Shown piece after piece: positions 57,201 through 64,000 of a DNA stretch of 64,000 bases. The stretch is from positions 10,416,001 through 10,480,000 of the forward strand of contig CM060733.1 of the NCBI GenBank assembly GCA_030704615.1. Direction: 5' to 3'. The translations under genes and the position numbers were made by a program. Source of the DNA: Takakia lepidozioides. Its lineage: Eukaryota > Streptophyta > Takakiopsida > Takakiales > Takakiaceae. How positions within the stretch are numbered: the stretch's first letter is position 1; each line of letters starts with the position of its first letter. The notes under the pieces were generated by a model. It worked only from the letters and a program-made list of their open reading frames with translations, was not told the origin of the DNA and made no database searches.

Positions 57201-60188
57201 GATTGAATCTATAACTGGTCAGTAAAAGGAAAAATGACAGAAGAAGAAAGCTGCAAGTCGAACATAATTTCGTGAATGCTGGAAGTGATCGTAAGATTTG
57301 AGCCATGATCTGAACGGAAAGACAGAAATGCGACTGTGACTCAGAGAGAGTAACGTAAGAGAGACGGACCATCTGGAGCTACATACAGGCAATTCTCCAA
57401 ATGCTTTTGGGAGGCTCGCACCAGCTTAGCATCATCTGGACAAGTCGAGCTGCAGTGTTTCTGCCGAGTCTACATTTGTCAGTCTTTGTACCTGCCGCTG
57501 TCAAGGTCCCCTGGAGCCAATTTGTCGTTATGCTAAAACCTGGCAACCCATAAGTTGATCCGCTCTCATCAGCCTGAAGATGAAGACCCATCGGACAACT
57601 ACTGGTTAGTTTTTTTGTCTTTTTTTTGCCCGCAGGGGAAAGGACTTCAGAGATATACTCGAGAAAGAACCAAGAACCCTCCCAGGCGGAAGAAAACAAT
57701 TAGGCGGCCACTTTAACCTACCAGCCCCAAATCCCACATTTTGCAAATAAGATTGTGAGAGGCCCAACAAAAAATGAACTCTTATTCCAAGGTAGCTTGA
57801 GCCTGGAAACTCCTTCTGGTAGCATGGCTCACCAAGTGAGACCACTATGCGCCCTGACCAGCACAGACCGTGTTCGAGCCCAAGCTTTATGCAAAACTTG
57901 TCGAAGAGAATATAGCTAGTACCAACTACCAGTTTGGATTACCCACCCTGAAATCCCTTCATCAATCTATGTAGGACATGAGTGGCGACAAACTTGACAT
58001 CCAGAAAGGCGCAGATCCACTGACCAAGAGTGGAGGGAAAGGGCCTCAGGAATACAATATCACCTGGTTGATGGTAACCATGCTGTTGATGGTGGTCAAC
58101 AGCGACACCCCTGCCGTCTTACAATTTGCATATTCCACATCAGTAAACAATGAGCACTGGAACGAGACTGGAACGTGTCTGCAGCATCACTACTGGATGC
58201 AGAACTGCAGGGCTTAGGAAAGTTGAACGAAAATGTATATATGTCCAGGAACAGAGGGAAAAAGGATCAGGCAAAACATGAGACCTTGAAAATCACTGAT
58301 ATTGAGCTCAGGCGTGCTTCGACTACAGGGTACTGGATTGGGGCACCTTTCGATCATCAAACACATTCATGAATATATAGAGTTATTGCTTGCGTCAGTG
58401 GCACTAGCATGCAAGCCTATCGTTCTGATTATACAGCAGGCTGATGGGACTGGGAGCGATCTTACTTCACGGATATGCTGACCGTATTAGTCCAAAATGT
58501 TGCCCAGTTGTAAGAAACATATGAATTTAAATTAACACGGAACCGTATCGACCCAAAGCATGACGTGAAAGTTGCAGATCAAAGGTACACTCTAGAAACT
58601 GTGCAGACCAGTGTTGTGGTCCAAGAAAAGTCCTGACGAACACAGATTCATAAGTACTGCACATGAGACTCGGAAGTAGACCTTCGGGGTGAAGCCAAGG
58701 TGAAGTAACAGGTGCCTTAAGTTGCGTCTGCTTCTGCAGTCCTGACTCCTCTACTAGACACATGTGATACTCGAGGTGATACTCTTGGTGGCTCTCAGTC
58801 ACACCAGCTAGCTACTGCTGGAGTCATGTTCAGCTAGGGGAACTTCAGTCACTGCATGGATTCCTCACTGGTGGAAGTCCAAAGTTATAGTGGTTAGCTT
58901 CTGAACGAGATGGCTACATGAAAGGGGTGGAGAAATTGTTAGAGAAACGATATGTACGAAGCCCATGGCACTCTAACTAAGAGTTAGATTTAAACGAGGA
59001 GGGACTCACGCGAGGACATATATCATTGGTGTATGCGTGGTGAAGCTGGCGCGGCTGGGCTCGCATCTACAAGGCAAATATGCAAATATTGGCAGAGCTG
59101 CTTAGCTAACAGTCAAAGAGCGCCTGGGGCCATTTTGCCAATACACCTATTCCTGATTACACCTATTCGTGACCAATAGAAGATGAAACTATCTTGAGTG
59201 TTGAGTGCTACATTGGTTTGACGATCTCATCAGGTTTGGAACTGGGTTTAACAAATTTCTGGTAGCATACCTTCCTATAGGCATGACCAGTACATAACAG
59301 GTCCTCCAAAGCATTTGAACAAGCCACAAACGGCTCCTGCTTTGGCAAAACATAAGAGAAAGGTAAGACGACTCAGCACAACACACCAATCGGAGCCTTG
59401 ACACGGTGTAAGGTCCTTAATTTGACCACATTCTCTCGGTGGACTTCAACATGTTGCATAGTCTCTCTCTCCAAGAGAGCCAACAATACCCAAGTACCAA
59501 TTCATCTAGAGCATGTCAACTTTCCTTACAAACAAATGTCATGAATTACAATAAACTTGCCACTGGAGACTCATCGTCAGGAACCAGTTTCCGCCCCTAC
59601 CTAATCTTACTCTGGACAGTGCTGCTTGATTGACAGACCCCTGATCTGCTAAGCGTCAATAGCTTTATTTCTGCCCAACACAAATATAGTATCTCAGGGG
59701 CCTTATCAACTCCAAATTGGTTTGAAGTTTTAGTCCAATGGACTCGAAGACTGGTGAAGCAAATCATTTGAACAGCCAATGTCTTTACACTGATACTAAC
59801 AAAAAGGTGTTGTTAACTTGTTAGCTGCAGATGCAGTGTACTGAGGGTTTTGATTAATCCTCCATGGATTCTTCATAAATGGTTTGAGTACATTATTTGC
59901 ATACATCTGATTGGGAGTAAAAAAGGACGAATCTGAGTTCCGTGACTGAACGTCAATCTAGTCTCCAATTCTGGATAAATTGTTTTGTGACTTCTTTCTT
60001 CTAATTTTGTCTGTGCTAGTAGGACTTCTCTCTCGCCCTTAGGGGAAAGATCTCTCTCTATAAAATTGTTTCTTCTACTTGTCTCCTACAGAAATCATGA
60101 GGTCTGGCGACTTCTCTCTATCGACGTCACAAGAAATGTTATTAACGTCCGCGGGTGGTTAGGTGCCTTTGAAAGCGGTAGAAGTGGT
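54291..60188. other. Gene-poor intergenic stretch, about 5.9 kb
   Basis: Many short frames, none with a recognisable domain or exon phase. Small (TA)n tracts near 55900 and 57020. I see no RNA gene, transposon end or coding region here. Confidence 0.5.
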
Positions 60189-63100
60189 TCAACCGACGAG
60201 TACCCACGTGGCGTAGCTGGGAACGCCATTGTAATTAGCAAACAGCATGTAGTAACCCGGTGGCGCAATTACATTACTCGGAGGCGATGTGGCGCTTATT
60301 GAATACTGCCCAGCTGTAGCAGCCGCGGTTGGGGCTGATACTGCCAGATTCAAGAGCCTTTGTCCCTGCAAGAACATGAATGTCGAACGAAATATATATG
60401 AGAGTTCGAACACAAACCAGGGTTTTCTTACAAGCAACTCCGTGTTCAATCAACAACTTTGGTACGCTTCTAGAGACCTCTCAGATTGTCGGCATTTAAC
60501 TCTCGGGAGCTAGCCAATGCTTCGAGGGCTAATTTTAAGTCCAGGAAGCTCGAGAAAGCTGCCCGACCCTCGTCCTCAATTATCAAAGCACGGGTGGGCT
60601 TTATATATGTCCCTCCTACACGATCAGCTCGAAACCCCAAGCCTAACATTTTCCCCCACTTGTCACATCCAACCCAGTAAAGCCCCGTGACTTAGATCTA
60701 GCCTTATGGTGCCCAACATCTACAAGGAGAAAATGAGAGACTGCAAACCGTCAGTTCAGATCAGTTGCTGAGCAACGAACAACTGAAAGCCCACGAGTGA
60801 GTATATAAACTACTACAAGGTGATCTAATTTTCGAGATGCAAAGAAACGCAATTTTGGAAACCTCAAGCGTGGATGGAAGAGGAGCCAGACAGCCACAGA
60901 ACATACCTGAGCATACGAGTGAGTGGTGTAAGGAGCACTGATGAGATTGAGCTCTATGTTGCCAGCGGGCACTTCGGGCAGGCTAACAGTGAGAGTGAAG
61001 GCAGCGCCATAGCCCAGAGTGTTGGGAGCATCTCCAGTGAAGCTGGGGCCCGCTTGGCTCAAGTAGGGAGGCGAGAACGCCTCGATCCTCAGCTCGGTGG
61101 GGAGGTCGCCGGTAAAGGTGTAGAACTGGTGTGTGTTACTTCCGGCGACTAGAATCCGAGCATCGGCAAGCAGATTCGCCGTGGAATGGTACACCCGGGG
61201 AATGTTGGTGCCGGCCAGCGTCTCGAAGCGGGACCCGGCGGCATTATCCGGGTGGTACAACACCGGGGTCAGCACCGGGTTGCTGGCTTGCCCCCATCCC
61301 TGCGACCCGGCCGCGGCGCCGTTGATGATGAGGACGTCGCGGGTGGGCAACAGAACCATGTCGCCCATGGTCCGCGGCATGGGCATATCCTCCATGGCCC
61401 ATCCGGGATTCGCCGCCAACGGAGAGATCCGTCCGCACGACTGAAGCGCCGTCGTCGTCGTGGCGAAGGCGGCGAAGACGCCCGCCTGCGCTCCCCCGCA
61501 GACCACGACTTCCGCCGACGAGAATCCGTCCGCCGCCGTCAACGGAAGCATGACGGAGCTTCCGGCGCTCGGGTAGTTCCGGGGCCCCCCTTGAAGCGTC
61601 GGGAGGTTGGCTACGACCGTGTTGGACGTCCAGTCGAACAGGACGGAATCCTGGTTGGCGAAGATGAACAGCTGGTTGTTGGGCAGCAGATGAACGTAGG
61701 GGTAGTAGTTGTCGTTCTGTGCGTCGTTCGTCTGTACATCCATTTAACCCAGTGAGTCACCTCGATGAACAGGATTCATCCCTTGGATGTATTTTTCCCG
61801 GAAGCTGCTTCAAACTGACAGGGAGTAAATGCCTTGACATTAGGGACATGCAAGCCCTAATTTTGAGGGAGAGGGAGGGAGGGATTCCCGACGGGAGTGA
61901 ACAGCGCACGCACGACTACGTACGTGCCACCTAATATGTCACATTTCAGTGTCTGGTTTGCAGTCCAGTCTGACTCATGTGCACATACGAGCTGGGTCCC
62001 GCAGGCAGAGATAGGCAGGGGGGCAGATGTGTCTGCAGGAGCTACAGTGGAGCTCTGACAGTACCGCAAGGATTAGTTGGGGTGCAAGAGATGGGGAGGG
62101 AGGTTAGGCAGGGAGAGAGAGAGAGAAGACAACTTTTCCTCGGTGGTGGAAGTTGTGGACCCACAGCAAACCGTTTGTCGTCGAAAGAACAGCCAGCAGA
62201 CAGTGAGCGAAGGAGCTGGGTCTGGGAAGTGAAAGATGTACTCAAGGACAGAATAGATGGGCTGTAAAGATGAGGAGAGGGAGAGAGTGTAACTACAGAG
62301 GGACGAGTTATTGCACAACTCGAGCATGGAGATGATTTGTAACCCATTTGTAATGAGAGTAAGAGAAAAGAGAGGAAGTTGAACGGCCTGTGAGAGAGAG
62401 AGAGAGAGGTCAGGACTAGGACGAAGGAGAGAATAGAACTTGTACCGCTGAAAGAAGAGGTAAAGTGGTCTGGCCCCCTCCATTCGCAGGAACATATTCG
62501 ACGGTGAATACACCGCGCCCTCCGACGACAATTTGTTGACCATTTGGAAGCTGTTGATTGCTGGCATACCACCGACCCGCTTGCAATGGCGTGCCTGTCT
62601 CAACCCAATCGCAGTTGCCATCTGATGCGCAAGGCTCGAAAGTCCGAATCTGTACCGGGCAAGCGATTACATTGTACATACAGCATTAAATTCAAAGTCG
62701 AAAGAACATTAAAGCAACAATTTCACCTCATCCACTCAAGGTCCTATCCTATATGAGATTACGTCCAGTGGAGGCACAGAAGGCCATGAAGAAGAAGAGA
62801 GTGACGGAAGATAATTTAATTCCTTGGAAAGCCTCAAGTACTTCTATATGTGTCTAAACAACCAAGCTGAAGATCGCTGGGAAGAGAAGGAAGGGAGAGA
62901 GAAAGGAATCACCTTCGCATTTCCATCTGCGTCTCCGCCTGTTTGCACGAGAGTTCCATCATTAGCAAACTGCCCTGACGAACACCAAGTGTCTGTGAAG
63001 ATGAACAATGGCCTGATATTGTTTGAACCAGGTGTATAAATGGCAGAATGCGCTGTGCAATCATGCGTGGACGCCTGATGAATTTAACAGCCATGTACAT

Positions 63101-63873
63101 CATTAATAAATTGATGAGTGAAGAGGCAACGACATCCTTGAACATGCAGTATGATTCTAGCCTACACCACTACAACATTTCACATACATAGTCTAAAGAG
63201 GGACTGAATCATATCAAGAGTGAACACCAATCGACTACGAAAATGTGATACAAGAATTTAATTGAGGCCTACTGTCTTAAATGGAACGGTGCATGTTCGG
63301 GTGTAGACATGGTCGCAAAGAAAATTCTAGATCAATCCAATAAACTGTTCCAAGCTATCTGAATGCTGCTACAGGTAACACTGGGAAGTAGGCCTTACAG
63401 CAAGGTTAGAAAATACTACTGTTCACGAACTACTACTACGCCAAAAGAGAGGCAGGAGAAGCTACATTATGAATGCAGCTAGGAATTCGTGGGGACGTAA
63501 CCACAGTGATGCTTCAGTTTACGGAGCTTCCCATCTGGATACCAAACTTCCCACACGTTTCGGGCGAGCTTTTTCTATTGGAGAGAGAAGACATTGAGGA
63601 AAAGGTGGCAGGAAAGAAAGAGAGAGAGAGGGGGAGAGAGCTCACCCTGTCCGCAGGATTGTCGCGGCATACTCCATTATTCAATGGGAGCTGAGAGGGT
63701 CCGATATTGGTTCTGTCGAGCAACACGACGGTGTCATAGTGAGTGACTGCTGTGTGCATTGAGGAAATCCCCGCATTCGCAACAACCACCTCCCATGAAC
63801 CTTGTGCATCCACTTGAAGCGTACCTAACACCAACAGAGCCAGCAACTCGAGAGCTAAAAGTCTGAAAGTCAC
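60189..63873 (-). CDS. GLOX: Aldehyde oxidase GLOX (glyoxal oxidase / galactose oxidase-like), secreted
   Basis: A copper-radical oxidase that converts aldehydes to acids with H2O2 release in the cell wall. Five in-phase exons: 63646-63873, 62913-63074, 62446-62649, 60907-61731 and 60189-60365, giving 531 aa. The N terminus is a signal peptide (MTFRLLALELLALLVLGTLQ, then VDA). The Kelch-type seven-bladed domain shows DTWCSSG (Cys107) and GRWYAS (Tyr158), the pair that forms the thioether-linked cofactor; RVYHS (Tyr379, His380) and APYTTHS (His469) are the other copper ligands. Spacing matches galactose oxidase. The C-terminal domain ends PPGYYMLFANYNGVPSYATW and VLVG. All key residues are present, so it should be active. 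Exon 4 is GC-rich compared with the introns. Confidence 0.92.
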
Positions 63874-64000
63874 CCCTAATCCATGACTACTCTCCTGCTA
63901 CCTCTTCCTCTTCCACTCTCCCTCTCACTCTCAGGCCCTAATTATTGTCTGTAAAGCACGAACTTCTGTATCCTCAATCTCTGGGTGACTGCTGTCGACA
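63874..64000 (-). promoter_or_regulatory. GLOX 5' flank (window edge)
   Basis: 127 bp upstream of the GLOX start codon, pyrimidine-rich on plus (CTCTTCCTCTTCCACTCTCC). No TATA box can be assigned in so short a piece. Confidence 0.35.

Noticed and set aside
60874-61755. Long plus-strand frames opposite GLOX exon 4
   Set aside because: Antisense shadows in a GC-rich exon; the minus strand has catalytic residues and exact splice phases.
1-64000. CRISPR arrays, rRNA or intact tRNA genes
   Set aside because: None seen; the genome is a plant nuclear one and the only tRNA-like sequences are SINE heads.

Overview
This is a nuclear genome segment from a land plant. The support is a 14-exon cellulose synthase with the plant zinc finger, a DYW-type pentatricopeptide (PPR) protein, plant-type GT-AG introns, TATA-box promoters and abundant plant transposons. 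The long, very regular PPR protein fits a non-seed plant (moss, lycophyte or fern). I cannot name the species.

Layout. 1-7102 (+): the C-terminal ~1,390 codons of the ribosome-quality-control E3 ligase listerin (LTN1), entering from the left edge and ending in its RING domain; several introns carry tails of one LINE family. 8076-8458: a complete hAT-type MITE with 21-bp inverted ends and a perfect 8-bp target-site duplication. 8.5-11.4 kb: diffuse sequence with repeat relics. 11476-12837 (-): an intronless HARBI1/ALP1-like gene, probably a domesticated Harbinger transposase, lacking the first catalytic Asp. 16423-19679: two head-to-head MDR (enoyl/quinone reductase-like) paralogues; the left copy is intact, the right one has an in-frame TGA, and mirrored promoter elements lie between them.

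20626-36969 is the standout: a ~16.3-kb Mutator-like (MULE) element with ~0.28-0.34-kb terminal inverted repeats and a 9-bp target-site duplication (8/9 identical). Its left arm carries a decayed MULE transposase gene. Its middle is a graveyard of LINE and CACTA (TNP2) fragments. Its right arm carries an unrecognised minus-strand gene and a dense array of GTCTGC/GCAGAC motifs that look like CpG-deaminated versions of the CTAGTCCGC repeat in the terminal repeats.

Right of the MULE: a 1,051-aa DYW PPR protein built of 101-aa repeats (37467-40622, -), the last two exons of an unrecognised gene (40776-41214, -), a complete CesA (43395-49261, -, 1,096 aa from the splice model), a long gene-poor stretch (50.3-60.2 kb) with two copies of a tRNA-like SINE, and a complete secreted galactose oxidase-like/GLOX gene (60189-63873, -, 531 aa).

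The host genes share no pathway; this is ordinary plant gene order separated by transposons. Splice models were built by eye from GT-AG sites and reading-frame phase and were not checked against transcripts.
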